From positions 42,594,352 to 42,658,351 of the forward strand of contig OX235270.1 in NCBI GenBank assembly GCA_944472135.2: a DNA stretch of 64,000 nucleotides. Reading direction: 5' to 3'. The notes beneath the pieces are model-generated. The model searched no databases and was not told where the DNA came from. It was given only the letters and a program-made list of their open reading frames with translations. Below, piece after piece: positions 24,720 to 36,342 of this stretch. Origin of the DNA: Trichobilharzia regenti. Its lineage: Eukaryota; Platyhelminthes; Trematoda; Strigeidida; Schistosomatidae. Each line of letters begins with the position of its first letter. Position 1 is the stretch's first letter. Position numbers and translations under genes: made by a program.

Positions 24720-25860
24720 ATGGGATCGCCCATATCAGGATTAATAGCTGAAGCCGTTATGCAAAGATCAGAATTAATAGTTCTACCTATAATTAAACCG
24801 AAAATCTGGGTACGTTACACTGATGATACATTTGTAATAACTAAGAGAAATGATTTAGAATATACCTATAAATTAATAAATAACATATTTGAAGACATCA
24901 AATTCACAAGAGAAGAAGAATTACATAACAAAATCCCATTTTTCGATGTCTTAATCAGGAGAACCAACACGGGAAATTTAGAAACACAAGTATATAGAAA
25001 ATCAACGCATACAGATCAAATACTCAACTACACTAGCAATAATCCAATTACTCACAAACAAAACTGTGTGCAGACATTGTTTAAAAGAGTTCAAACACAC
25101 TGTAGCACTCCTGAGTTGGAAAGAATGGAAGAAAACACCTACAAACGGTGTTCAAGAAGAATGGTTATCCAAAAAATTTCATCAAAAAGTGTTTAAAGTC
25201 GAATTAAAGCACCAACAAAGAACTATCACCAAAGACCGAAAAGAAACTCATCCTACCATACATCAGAAATATCTCTGAATTAACGGCTAGAATAATGAAA
25301 CCGTTTGATAGCACACAAACCAGCCGAATCGCTTAATTCGATCCGATAGAAAAAGGAGATAAAATTAACACCATTTACAAAATAAATTGTAGGAACTGTA
25401 ACAAACATTACATTGGCAAAAGTGGGCGTCCCCTTCGAATAAGAATCCAAGAACACAAATCAGCCGTGAAAAGACATGATATCAATTCTTTAGTATCAAT
25501 CCATACAGATAATTATGGATATCAATTTGATTGGGATAATATCAAAATCTTAGACAGAGGAAACACCAAATGTGCCAGGGAATTCCTAGAAGCCTGGTAC
25601 TCAAACGAAAATGTCATTAATAAACACGTTAATATAGATGAAATATATCAACTAATAAAAAGTAAATCAGGTGACCAGAAAGTTTGAAATCCCAATCAAT
25701 AGAAAACGGTCACCAGGAGACGCAATTGTATCATCATTCATGGAGATTTTAAATCATTTGACTTCGCTAAATACTGCGCTGAAGATGTTGTACAGAAAGA
25801 CGACGAAAGCTCCGCAACTAAACCAACCAGCTCAGAGAACACTGTTAATTGCAAATTAAA
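24720..25860 (+). mobile_element. Penelope-like element lineage 1, second copy
   Basis: Begins abruptly at motif B (MGSPISGLIAEAVMQR), followed by VRYTDDTFVIT (YTDD), IPFFDVLIRR, then frame changes near 25150-25300 and a GIY-YIG part (INCRNCNKHYIGKSG, RIQEHKSAVKRHD, FDWDNIKILD). Ends with the pLTR hammerhead motif at 25776-25815. Protein similarity to the 6.7-kb copy is high, but DNA has diverged strongly at synonymous sites, so it is much older or from another subfamily. 5'-truncated and frameshifted. Confidence 0.85.
25776..25815 (+). ncRNA. Hammerhead ribozyme motif in PLE pLTR
   Basis: GCGCTGAAGATGTTGTACAG then AAAGACGACGAAAGCTCCGC: CTGAAGA core and GAAA with GC/GC closure. Stem II (GTTGT/GACGA) is weakened compared with the 8.25-kb copy. 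Confidence 0.5.
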
Positions 25861-26403
25861 TATCAATTCGAACAGTTAACATAAGACTGCTTCTTTTAGT
25901 TCAAGAGATAAATACGAATATAAGTGGACGAAGGGTAAAGAAAGAGAGAAAGAATAAACAACTCAGTTTAAGAGAAAACAAACTTTAATTAGTGGGATCT
26001 TGGTAACAGTTGTCATTCAAGACACAAAGCAAATTTAAATACATATTAACGCTTAAATGACTCTGAACAGAAAAAAGAATCAGTGAAAATGATGATGAAC
26101 TTTATGAACTACAGTATTCTTGAAAGTCAGAAAAACCAAAAAACGTACTTAAAAAGTGAGTGAACAGACTACATAAGCAAAGAGATAACTTCAAAGGATC
26201 AATACCTATAACTGCAGGAATATTTAAGGGAAAATGACAGTTCTTAGAAGTGATTGAAACTAACAAAGCACCGGTTACTTTGATTGCTATATGCTATATA
26301 GTGTACGTCATATGATTTTGAAGACTAATAAGTTTTAAAAATCAACAGAGTAGAAGTAAACAACAAAACGCAATTTACGATAGTACATAGAATGTCTACT
26401 TAC

Positions 26404-26577
26404 CGTTAAATTCCAGTCATACTCCTGCAGATACATCGTGGCTAGAGCCCGATCAGTATTCGTTATTTCGGCGAATGCAATACACTTCTCCAAATAGGGA
26501 TCTTTGCCATCCTGACTGCCTTCGGTGTTTCCCACATCCGTTCGTTTGTTGCTTGTAGACTGTTGTTTCTTCTCCAT
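26404..26577 (-). CDS. TDP2: TDP2 homologue, exon 1 (UBA-like N-terminus)
   Basis: First coding exon of a 5'-tyrosyl-DNA phosphodiesterase 2 homologue, a nuclear enzyme that removes topoisomerase II peptide from 5' DNA ends. The ATG is at 26575-26577 and the exon gives 58 codons, ending at a GTAAGT donor in phase 0. After a polar lysine/glutamine-rich start, residues about 29-58 (CIAFAEITNTDRALATMYL, then EYDWNLT) align by eye with the UBA domain of animal TDP2 (CVEFASVASCDAAVAQCFL, then ENDWE). The exon lies about 21 kb upstream of exon 2, but phase 0 fits it. A UBA alone would not identify the gene; the call rests on exons 2 and 3 following in order on the same strand. UBA domains bind ubiquitin in the family. 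Confidence 0.8.
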
Positions 26578-26579
26578 TT

Positions 26580-27550
26580 TTTATAACCTAAAACATCGAA
26601 ATACGTTGTTCAACTACTTCCTGTCACGTTTAAGGGGCATTGTTCTGATGCACGATAGCTTAACCACCGCCAATCACATTTAAGCAAACGAAACTTTACG
26701 GCTACACGACAATCAATTTCATAATGAATTTAAAAAATTTAAATAGCATCGTCAGATTGACCAGCAGATAATACGACAAAATAGAAGTAACTGTCTGTGG
26801 AGACCGCTTTTACATGCTGAACTTAGATATTTAATTCAGACCAAGTAGTGAGAAATTAAATGTCATTCATGAATACTTCATAAATGCCCTAGCGCTTCTT
26901 CATTTAAATTTTCGCAAGTTACAAAAAGGCAAAATAAGGGGAAAAACACTTCTGATTGATCCGACTTTCTCAGAAGAAAAGCTTATTGTAAGCCTACATT
27001 GTGTGAAAATTGAGTCTTAAAAGACAGAGTGACGCATTCATGCGTTTCAACAGTAAGTTAGTAATTCAAGCTAGAGTGCTGACTTGTGTAACAAACAATG
27101 ACTACTAAAATCGTCCTGGTATAATCTCAACGTTTTCCATAACATCATTCTAACAAATAATTTGCAATCCAAAGTATGTAATTTCGAAATTTTACAATTC
27201 TTTGTAAGTGACCAATATATTTTTCGGCATCATTAAATAAATGAAATCTGTAAACCTCAGAAGTGAATTGCTGAGTTCGAATGTGATGCAAACATGTTAC
27301 CAAGTAATGAAATACAATAAGCTAGATAATGGCAACAAACAATAACAGAATAGGGGTCTAACATAACTACACTTGGATGATATTATTACATGTTAAGAGC
27401 AACATACTACTCAGAGTTATACAGCTTGCCGATCGGGAGAATTTTTGCCAAATAAAGTAGTTTAAGATTCACTGGAAATAAGCAGTATGTGCCGAACATA
27501 ATCAAGATTACCTATTTCTGGGTGCAAACGGTTGAGAATACACATCATTA
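26580..27550. other. Upstream of TDP2, promoter not identified
   Basis: AT-rich sequence before the TDP2 start codon. No TATA box or CpG-rich stretch could be singled out. 29216-30630, between this and the end of gene 2, likewise shows only AT-rich sequence. Confidence 0.5.
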
Positions 27551-27551
27551 T

Positions 27552-29215
27552 TATATCCTTTAATTCCTAGAGGAACATAGGGCTTCAGCTGCGCGTATCC
27601 ATTGCCTTCGGTTTTCTGCCAACTTTTTCACTCCGCTCCAAGTCTGCCCACCCGCTTTCATCTCCTCTTCACATGATCTCCTCCAAGTCACCCCACCCTA
27701 TCACTGACGACCAACTCGCCGATTCCCTTTCGGGTTCTACCAGAGCGATGGCTTGTCTAGTGATGCCACTTGATGGTTTCCTCAACGTATGGCCAATCCA
27801 TCTCCATTTCTTTCTGCCTATTTGTTTCACAATCGGTTCCTGCTGAGTTGGTTCGCTCATGGCCAGAAATCCCTGTTGTTGATCTTTTCTGGCGGGCCAT
27901 CTGATCTTGAGTAGTATTGAGTGAAGACAACTATTAATGAAGGTCTGAAGTTTGTTTGAGGTGCTCTTTATGACGCGCTGGCCAAGTCTCTGATCCGTAT
28001 AGAAAGTAGAACTGACTGACTTCACATTGGAGTTGAAAATCGAGATCTTATTTCTGATGGTGAGTGCTGTTGACCTCCACACAGACTTGAGAGTAATGAA
28101 AGCTTGTCTTGCTTTTCCGATTCTGGCTTTGATATCCTCGTCAGTTCCATCGGCCTGTAGTTGAAACGATGCTTCCTAGGTAGGTAGGTAAAGGAGGTTG
28201 TTTCTTTCAGTTCCTCCCATTTATGCTGGCTGACTGTTGTCTCTTGTTGTTGTTGCTGTTGGCCAGGAATCTTCATCATCTCTGTTTTATCTATTTTCTC
28301 CTGAAGTCCTATCTTCTCTGGATGCTTCTTCTGCCAGCTTGTTGTTTGTCATTATAGATAAGATTTTATTTTGATAAATCGCACAGTGTTTACAGTTATA
28401 TGAACTGATGACGTTTCGAGCACAAACTATTGCTCATAATCATATCAAGTTACTCACACAACTTTGATCTCTCATTTATATACATGTGTGGAATGGATTA
28501 GATATTGGATTAAAAATCAATGTGAGATTATGACTATCAAAACACTCGTCGTATCTTCCATCTGATTATAGTAGATCAATAACACTCATATTAATGCCAT
28601 CAGTCAAACCAGAAGAAGATAATAAATAATCTTAAAATTCTATTTCAATTCAAACACATTCTAACAAGCAGCTTATTATGACTGTAAAAACACTCGTCCA
28701 ATTTTCCCATCTAACTGCAATTGATCAACAACACTCGTACGATTATTTCTGAATGTACATTATCTCACATTGATTTTTAATCCAATATCTAATCCATTCC
28801 ACACATGTATATAAATGAGAGATCAAAGTTGTGTGAGTAACTTGATATGATTATGAGCAATAGTTTGTGCTCGAAACGTCATCAGTTCATATAACTGTAA
28901 ACACTGCGATTTATCAAAATAAAATCTTATATATAATGGAATTATACTCTATCACAGTGCCCAAGTTTTATACTTATATCAATTGTTGTTTGTCACTTGC
29001 ATATCTTCCAGTTTGTGGGAAATAAGGCATATATCATCGGCGAAGTACAGATCCTCCGTGTTTTTTGTGTGAGTCCATTTTATGCTTGTGTCTTCATTGC
29101 CCGTTGTCTGTCGCATTATCCAATCTATTGCAGTCAGGAAGGTCATTGGCGATAGTAGACAGTCTTGCCTCACTTCGAAGGATTCCCCAAGTTCCTCGTT
29201 GTAAGAATACACATA
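27552..29215 (-). mobile_element. Family B LINE, split by a foldback PLE
   Basis: Minus strand: after the reverse transcriptase core (FEVRQDCLLSPMTFLTAIDW, DLYFADDICLISHKLEDMQ at 28996-29215) the frame is interrupted by the element at 28352-28982, then resumes with KETTSFTYL, RIGKARQAF-type sequence and ends at TTTAATTCCTAGAGGAACAT (27556). Several frameshifts. Joining the sides across the insertion restores sequence parallel to the 47.5-kb copy, which proves the insertion. Confidence 0.85.
28352..28982. mobile_element. Foldback PLE derivative (lineage 3), 631 bp
   Basis: Inserted in a family B LINE and flanked by the perfect 13-bp duplication TTGTTGTTTGTCA (28339-28351, 28983-28995). Two inverted arms of about 180 bp (28357-28535 and 28764-28932) contain CTGATGACGTTTCGAGC and its complement; the centre of about 230 bp is unrelated. 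Arm sequence is shared with the GIY-YIG-coding element at 51066-51618, which identifies the family. No coding capacity. Confidence 0.75.
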
Positions 29216-30633
29216 GTGTGTTATTTCTTTGTCCAGAGTACTGGTACATTTCGAAATTATGGAGTGCGGTGCTTGAGATTTAAGACTTAGTACTCACTCA
29301 CCTATTACACATTCATTAGGGGGTCTCTGGAAGATTTAAAACACACTGACACAAACTAATAAATTTCAGGCGTAATAAGTTGAAAAAAAGAATACAAACA
29401 GCAGTCATTCCTTGCACAATATGCTACAAAAATGTATGAAAAGTAAAGATATTCGTAAGTATAAATGAAATATATTATTTTCTATCATTATTCTTATCAC
29501 CATTGTTAAAAACAATTCACCAGTATAAAATGATTCTGTGATATGACAAAACATCACAGACGATTAAAATTATGTATGCATACGAATACATAGGATGAAT
29601 TTTATCTTCAAGGTACGTTGTGTATATAAGGTTAAATTTTTAATACATTGACATTCGCAATAGGTGATAATGAATAAATAGAAAACAGAAGGGATGATAA
29701 AACCTTCAAGTTTGAAAATCAAAATAACTGCTGTGTGGATGAGGCATAAATCAAAGGAACACTTTGTGATGGAATAAAACAGACATGAATGTGAAATAAG
29801 TAAAAGAAATATGAAGATATAAATCTACGCATAGAATGCGATTAACAAAACGTAAAAGAATTATCATTATTACTATCATTTTTATTATTATTATTACTAC
29901 TATTACATAAAACGAAATCAGGAAGGACGTTAAAAAAAAAACAGTGGTATATGCAAGAAAATAACCATTGAACAGTGAGTGGAGTGATAACGACAACGTA
30001 GATAAGAAACAAATAACTGGTTTTTTGTGAGGAAAATATTTATAGGTAAAACAACAAATAGGAAAAGGAAGCCTAGTGTAAAATAACAGTAAAATATAAC
30101 GTATTCATTTTAAAAAGGGTCATGTTGGTATAATAACAATAAAAACTTCAATTATATATAGTGCGAATAACACAGAAATCAACAGAAATCATGAAACTTC
30201 AAAACAAAAAGTTATCTCAACACATTTCAATGAAGCTATTGATTTCGCCATCAAAGAGTACAGAAACTGCAAAATGGGAGCAAAATTAATTGTACACAGA
30301 TACATGAATATGTTACCTACACATAACAACCAACGATGTGTATAAGCTTAGGAATTATACATTTAACCGGAAAACTTCGATGTTAGAAATAAAAATAGGA
30401 ATTCAGAGATACACATTTACATATGTGTGAGAATAAAAATCAACAAAAGTGAGAGATTAAAAAGCAGGGGATGAAATGGATTAGGAAATTAGAAGTAAAC
30501 ACCAGAAACAGCTCAACTTGATTTTCTCCACTCTTTTGAATAAATCAGACATTTTTAGAGTAAGCACCACAGGCTTAGTAAACCGAAGGAAAAAGGACGA
30601 AAAGACATACTACTGCCTGTTTCCTACGACTGA

Positions 30634-31025
30634 TCATTTAGGCCGATCAAATTTTCGTCCACGAAATGTGACGTTTTGTTTATTTGTGCGTGAGTTAGTA
30701 GTGTCATTTGATTCATCCGAGGAAGTGAGAATTTCGCACGATGGTATATCAGCGATTTCAATACATTCAAAATTATTGGTAACTAGATTGTCCCTTAGAT
30801 CTGTAGCATTTCTGTTGTCCGTGAGGTTGGGAGTTGTACGGGCAGATGAAGAACAGCGAGATAATGATGCTGAAGTCACTTCATTTAGATTATTCTCTGA
30901 TGTAGAAGATGATTCGATTAGTGGACGACGACGACCTTTAAATACTCTTCGTACATCAGCATCATAATGAACATAGCAATTAGCCAAATCCGGAAGCTGA
31001 CTCAACATTCCTTCGTATAAGTACT
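30634..31025 (-). CDS. Unrecognised gene 2, last exon (polar tail)
   Basis: Terminal exon with acceptor TTTTACCGCAG and TGA at 30634-30636; phase 1 in. It encodes QYLYEGMLSQLPDLANCYV, a short basic patch (FKGRRRPL), and then about 90 residues rich in Ser, Thr, Asn and Asp, ending in a basic RGRKFDRPK. The tail is low in complexity and likely disordered. With exon 7, the layout is a helical N-terminal region, one membrane span and a disordered tail. The gene product is about 425 residues in total and I do not recognise it. Confidence 0.7.
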
Positions 31026-31304
31026 CTGCGGTAAAAAAGATCAATAACATGTTACAGAAGAAATCAAAACATTGACAAAATTCATTTACTTCAGGTAAAC
31101 TCTAAGCATGAAATAAAATATTTAGGAAATAAATAACTATTGATGATTTTATGAATGTTCTGCCTGACGATAATTACTGAGCCTAGGTGAGATACTTTAA
31201 TATACACTTATCAAGAAATTTCATTGGTCTCAGTTTAGAGACCGTTGCAGAAATTACACTGCAAAGAACAGATACTACACATGATCTTAGCTCAGAGAGC
31301 CGAG

Positions 31305-31550
31305 AAGCGTCGGTGATACAGAGGTTAGCATGCCCGCCGACCATGCACATGATCCGAGGTTCGACCACCGACCGACGCACTTCTTTACCTCACTTATCCA
31401 GTAATGAGACCGGTAAAGAGGGAAGGTTGGTCATGAGGCTAGCAACCCCATCCTGTAAAAATAAACACTGCTACAGAAACTTCAAGCCTTCAGCTTGAAG
31501 CCCTATGTTCCACTGGGAACGTGAAGGAAATAAATAAATAAATAATAAAA
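31305..31550 (+). mobile_element. tRNA-derived SINE (type 2, LINE-like tail)
   Basis: Head GCGTCGGTGATACAGAGG, B-box GAGGTTCGACCACC, body GGTTGGTCATGAGGCTAGCA, tail GAAGCCCTATGTTCCACTGG then GAACGTGAAGGAAATAAATA. The last 40 bases match the end of family B retrotransposons, unlike the type 1 SINE tail. Confidence 0.8.
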
Positions 31551-32133
31551 ATAAATATCAAAAAATTTGACTAACATAAAGTACAGAATCATCGAAATCG
31601 CTTCATCAATTACAAATACTGATTAACTAGCAAACGCAGATATCAGGAAATGGAACAGATGAGATACTGTAAGAGATAATGAAAACCAGTTGATGAATCA
31701 AAAACGACTGTTCATTCAGTAACTTAAATGTAGGTAAACAACGAAGTTGAATAAAAACGTTATAAACGAGCATGAGAAAACTGAAAAAATAATAACTACG
31801 AATCGATTAACAGATTATTATTTTCACTGAATTTGAGCTATAGTTTAACGGCAAAGATTTTAAACTCTATGTATCTTAAGCGCGGAAGAACAAATGTCAG
31901 GAATACTACTTGACAGCCAAACGTCCTACAAGAGTTATAGATTTCTGTAAAACTATAGTGAAAACGAGACAAACTGTAAACATCCCACTAGAAGAAATTT
32001 AATTCAAAGATGAAAGACTGATAAATCATAGGACATCAAAGAAACGTGAGTTATGATTTCATAGTTTCAGTAATTCCCTAAAAGAAATGAGAATAGGCAA
32101 CAATTAACGATTGATACTTCTAGCACTCCTTAC

Positions 32134-32319
32134 GTATATCCGATAGTATTCCGGATACCATGATGCACAAACAGAATGTGAACATTAAGAACATGATGAC
32201 CAACCATCTATAAGGTGTTTCATCAATTATTTCCATATAGAATGATACAGGCGAATTTACTTCCATTATATGTTTGCTGCAGATTTTTCGACGCATAAAT
32301 GCGCTGGTAACACAATGCA
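32134..32319 (-). CDS. Unrecognised gene 2, exon 7 (membrane segment)
   Basis: A 186-nt exon, acceptor GTACAAG (phase 1 in) and donor GTAAGG at 32128-32133 (phase 1 out). It encodes a basic, Cys-containing stretch (MRRKICSKHI), then about 20 hydrophobic residues (WLVIMFLMFTFCLCIMVSGI) that form a clear transmembrane segment about 110-130 residues before the C-terminus. Two other AG acceptors inside the exon (TTACCAG and TCTGCAG) would break the frame, so the less canonical upstream one was chosen. The orientation in the membrane cannot be decided from this. Confidence 0.6.
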
Positions 32320-32486
32320 CTTGTACTTAGAGTTATGAATAACAATAGAAGTATGCAGAGTGTACAACTACAAAACAATGCCACCACCTATACCATTACA
32401 GTTAATCAAGATCTCTAAAAAGGTGACCGAAGAGATATAACCATGAAACAGACATTGTAGCAAATAAAAAGAACATTATTACTTAC

Positions 32487-32691
32487 GTCCACTAACCCCA
32501 TCACCATTAGACTTCTCATGAGAATTCGATAATGCAGAATCACGTATCTGATAAGCATGATCAAGTATATGTTGAACTGTATCATGATTCTTAATGTCAA
32601 ATGCAAACTTTAATAATTCTGCAGCATCAGTTTTACTGATCTCCCAGTCTTGAAGTTCATTTTTACCAGTTACATTAACAGGACTGTAAAC
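32487..32691 (-). CDS. Unrecognised gene 2, exon 6
   Basis: A 205-nt exon, acceptor TATGTTTCAG and donor GTAAGT (32481-32486), phase 0 in and phase 1 out. The other two frames meet stops within 20 nt, so the frame is certain. It encodes VYSPVNVTGKNELQDWEIS followed by a helix-like AAELLKFAFDIKNHDTVQHI and a polar end. No family recognised. Confidence 0.7.
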
Positions 32692-33769
32692 CTGAAACAT
32701 ATGTACATTTACAAGATAAAGATCCGAAACAATGTAAATTAAGGTGACTGAAAGATAGGACCAAACATCAGAGTGTCAACATTTAAGGAGAGTGATCTAA
32801 TAAAGCAACATTAATAGTAATAATAATAATCTTGTTTCACTCGCCGAAAGTCTTCGGATAATTAATAAGATTGACAGCCTAATCTCGACGGATAGTTACT
32901 ATCTTCAGGTGGTGAATAGGTCTAAATATTTCAATCTCTTACCGAGCTGAATTAGATCGAACAAGATTTGATGCAGATTTTAACCTGTCGAGAAGGTCGA
33001 TTGGACAGAGACTAGGTTAAAAGCAGTTACTGTGACAAGACAAGTTGGTTACTCTGTAGATGGAGTTAAAGGGCGAAGTCACACTGTTGAGGGGCAGAGG
33101 TGTAACAGCAGTAAATTGCCTTGCGGCGACCAACTTCCATCTTATTACAAGCATCCCGCCAATGTTATTTTTCTGCCATCTACAAAACCACTCTATTAAC
33201 TTCAGACTGGAAACCTAGTAATGCAGTTAGTCACTTAATCTTATTCGGGCAATACAATAAAATTCTTTTGCTAGTTCCCATATACTTGGCAGTGTAAAGT
33301 TAGAATTCGGCTCCAAACAGGAAAACTCAATGGTCGATTGAATCACAATGGGCAGTCCTGTGTGTGGCTGTTCAGCTGAATAGATCCCTTAGAGTACTAA
33401 AAGACAAGATACAAATGGATGCTGTTCCATAATCTAGACTTCCACACCCAATGCCTGAATTTTGGACAAGTGAAATTACCGACCGACCTTCCTGCAAAAA
33501 TCAAAATGATTAGGTGCATTATCTTAGCAAGTGATTTTAGTGACTAAATAGGGAAGTCGAGTCAGCCCGAAAAGTATTTATAATGTTCCATGCCGATGAC
33601 ACGGAAATAGGGAACGCCTTTCACAACTACGCTTGGAAAAATACGGGTATTAAACCAATGATGGACATAAATAGCCGTAAGTTACAGATGGAGAGAATTG
33701 GTGTCGGCTGGATGTACTTACATTCCCCAAAGTCCAAATTGAATTTGATAATAACTGATACTCGTTACA

Positions 33770-33900
33770 CATGAGGTGGCCCTTTTTCCACAGGTGGTCT
33801 TATGGACAACGCCTTGACGTTTGAAACGGTGGGTGCTGGGTTCGAGCCTCAGTGAAAACGCCAACATTAACTGGGGAATGTAGATATATCCAGCTGACGA
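33770..33900 (+). other. Possible tRNA-like SINE head
   Basis: GTGGTCTTATGGACAACGCC and CTGGGTTCGAGCCTCAG resemble A and B boxes of a tRNA-derived repeat. No second copy is in the window, so the call is weak. Confidence 0.3.
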
Positions 33901-34084
33901 GTAGTCCAAAATAGGGAGAAATGCGCACTCTGAATTCCACTACTAGCCACAATCTACCAATTTAATTCAAGTTACATAAGCAGATACCGAAACATCTGCA
34001 CAAAGAGGTAACATACCAACCTGAGGCTGTGCATTTCCATCCAATCAATCAACGGGAATGTTCGAATTGCTTTTAAAAACTAAT

Positions 34085-34385
34085 TCGTGGTTAAAGACAT
34101 TTGTGACAAGCCTCTAAATAACTCAAAATAGTTTGGATGTATTGAATGTTTGTCTGCATATTCCAAGTCAACGAGATTATTCCCTGGTAGCAAGTCAATC
34201 CCTGAGTCGCTGAAGTCACTTAGGGTTAAGTCCATTAACACATCTATGATGAAGCTGAATAGAAAAGGGGATAATGGGCATCCTTGACGGACACCACTGG
34301 TCGTCACCAGTTCAGATGACAGCTGGCCGTAAGCCCTCACCTGGCTGTATGAGTACGAGTAGAGTGCCTTAATCAGTGCAATATA
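34085..34385 (-). mobile_element. Family A LINE reverse transcriptase fragment
   Basis: Minus strand RAYGQLSSELVTTSGVRQGC PLSPFLFSFIIDVLM and NNLVDLEYAD, i.e. motif B and the start of motif C, cut just after YAD. It lies in the intron before exon 6 of gene 2. Confidence 0.8.
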
Positions 34386-34655
34386 TCATTAGAATATATC
34401 CTATAAGAGTGCAAATAACACTAAACTTAGTTAATGATGATAGCACTTCTATGCGCTAAATGTGTAGCAACCCGTTGTGTCCCCATACGTAGTGTGAATA
34501 GAAAAGTTCGTACTCTAACTCTTAAGGGGACCAACATGAAAACTCAGTATTCCTTATCGAAGTTTTGTTCCGTTACTGCCTTCATTACAGTTACAAAGAG
34601 AATATCACTGATTAAATATCAAATTTAGGAGTGAGAGTCACAAAGTATACATTAC

Positions 34656-34751
34656 CTTTGAAGAGTAGTGAAAAGCTTGGCTCGGAGAAGCCGTAAACAG
34701 TAGCATACATCCGTGAATCATACACATGCGAAAATTGACAGTATTTGACAG
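34656..34751 (-). CDS. Unrecognised gene 2, exon 5
   Basis: A 96-nt exon between TTTCCAG and GTAATG. Two frames are open in the exon alone; only the one starting LSNTVNFRMCMIHGCMLLF joins both neighbours in phase 0. The stretch CMIHGCMLLFTASPSQAF is moderately hydrophobic but short for a membrane span. The donor GTAATG is somewhat unusual. Confidence is lower because the alternative frame (VKYCQFSHVYDSRM) also looks protein-like and could be used if a further small exon exists. Confidence 0.5.
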
Positions 34752-36134
34752 CTGGAAAGTAAAAATAATAATAACATGGTAATAAGACGCAAAAAAATTT
34801 ACACTAACTGTCACCGTCTGTTAACAATTTCAACTTTAGTTTAGATTCAGTTCGAGAGACCAAATATGCTATTAAATGAATGCAGACAACCACAGAAGAG
34901 GAATTTGAAATTAGTGCACACATATCATCTGAGAGATGAAAAAATCTGAGGAAGTAATAAGTTAGATGGCTGATGTTCAGACGGGAACTTAGAAAAGACA
35001 GAGATGTACAAGTAGAAAATTATTCCTAGCCATGCACACAGTGAGAGGTATACTGGCTTTCTTTGCGGGATGATAACTTTTACTATATCGCACACCTTGA
35101 GATACATTCAGTGGACGTTGGCAAAATGCGGAATGCTAAAAAAGTTAGTTCGAGCTTCATATGAAACCATGATGCCAGTTATAGACAGCTACAAGGTGCA
35201 GAGCGGTGCCTTGTTTTCCAACCCAATCCCTCCCACCCTATCACCATCACAACAGGAAAAGCAGTAAAGTTTTTCTTTCAAAAACTTGCTGATGTCCCAC
35301 TAGCTGCCTAGTAATGTATGCAACCAACCCTGTGTTAACATCGGTTTTTGGTCTTTCAGTCTTACTTATTTCCAGTCGACTATTGTTGGAAGAAAGGACT
35401 CCTAGTGATAACCACCTAGACGGGCTCGTAAAATCGTACATACGTTCTCGACTACCATATCAAAATGCCAGTTGTCGACCGAGCTACCGTTTCCTGCGCC
35501 GGGTTGGGCTGGACTTTGCATCTACTTTTTCATGTATCACTAGTTTTCTTAATTGTGTGATGTCTAATCGCTTCAACTAAGTCGAATGCAGTTAACTTAC
35601 AGCAAAGTAAGACTGGAATTACTGCAGTGACTACTTAGCATTAAAATTGGGATGACAACATCTGATGAGCATAAATTGTTACCAATCCGTTAAATTTAAA
35701 CATCCAAATTTAACCGGAGGGTTTTTCGATACCATTCTGTTTACCGTTTACAAATATCTCTGTAAATGACTACTTTCCCACTAGGCATACCCCTCGCTTC
35801 TGAGAGAATAATTAAAATTTAACTATAAACACAGCTTCACAACTATATCATGTTCTTTTTTCAGTTGAAGTTAGTTAAGCAATGAACATAATTATTTCTC
35901 TATCAGCGCCTTCAACTTTGAGCCAAAACTTAGTATAATGCAGTTCGTGAAGAGGTAACTCACACTGCAAACAATATTACACTTCATGAAACGTGGAGGA
36001 CAGTCATTAGAGTGAATGACCTAAAATATTGGGATTTTTTAGGTGTTTAAAGGGACGAAAATCAAATCAGTTAAAACCTATATAAAAACAAATTAAAGCA
36101 ATTACATTTCAAAAACCAATCTGTCTTTACTCAC

Positions 36135-36342
36135 CGGTTCACCATAGTGCTTAGAAACCAAATTGATTAGGTACATGGCCTTCGAATTAGGTCGACTAGT
36201 TGGGAAAAGTGTCTCAACAAATTCTGAACGCGATAGGTATGGCTTGTTACGGCATATATCCAGCATACTGCTTAGACGTGCTTGAAACCAGTCGGATTGT
36301 TGATCTTCTTCTGACGTAGCATCACGATTAAGTTCCAGAGAG
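36135..36342 (-). CDS. Unrecognised gene 2, exon 4
   Basis: A 208-nt exon, acceptor TTAACACTTAG and donor GTGAGT (36129-36134), phase 2 in and phase 0 out, encoding 69 codons plus the split Phe. The product is soluble-looking and probably helical, with segments SDWFQARLSSMLDICRNKP and KAMYLINLVSKHYGEP. The reading frame is open across the exon and closed in the other frames or soon after it, which supports real coding. No known domain was recognised. Confidence 0.7.

Noticed and set aside
30518..30967. 149-codon plus-strand frame
   Set aside because: Shadow of the last exon of gene 2 on the minus strand, which has splice support.
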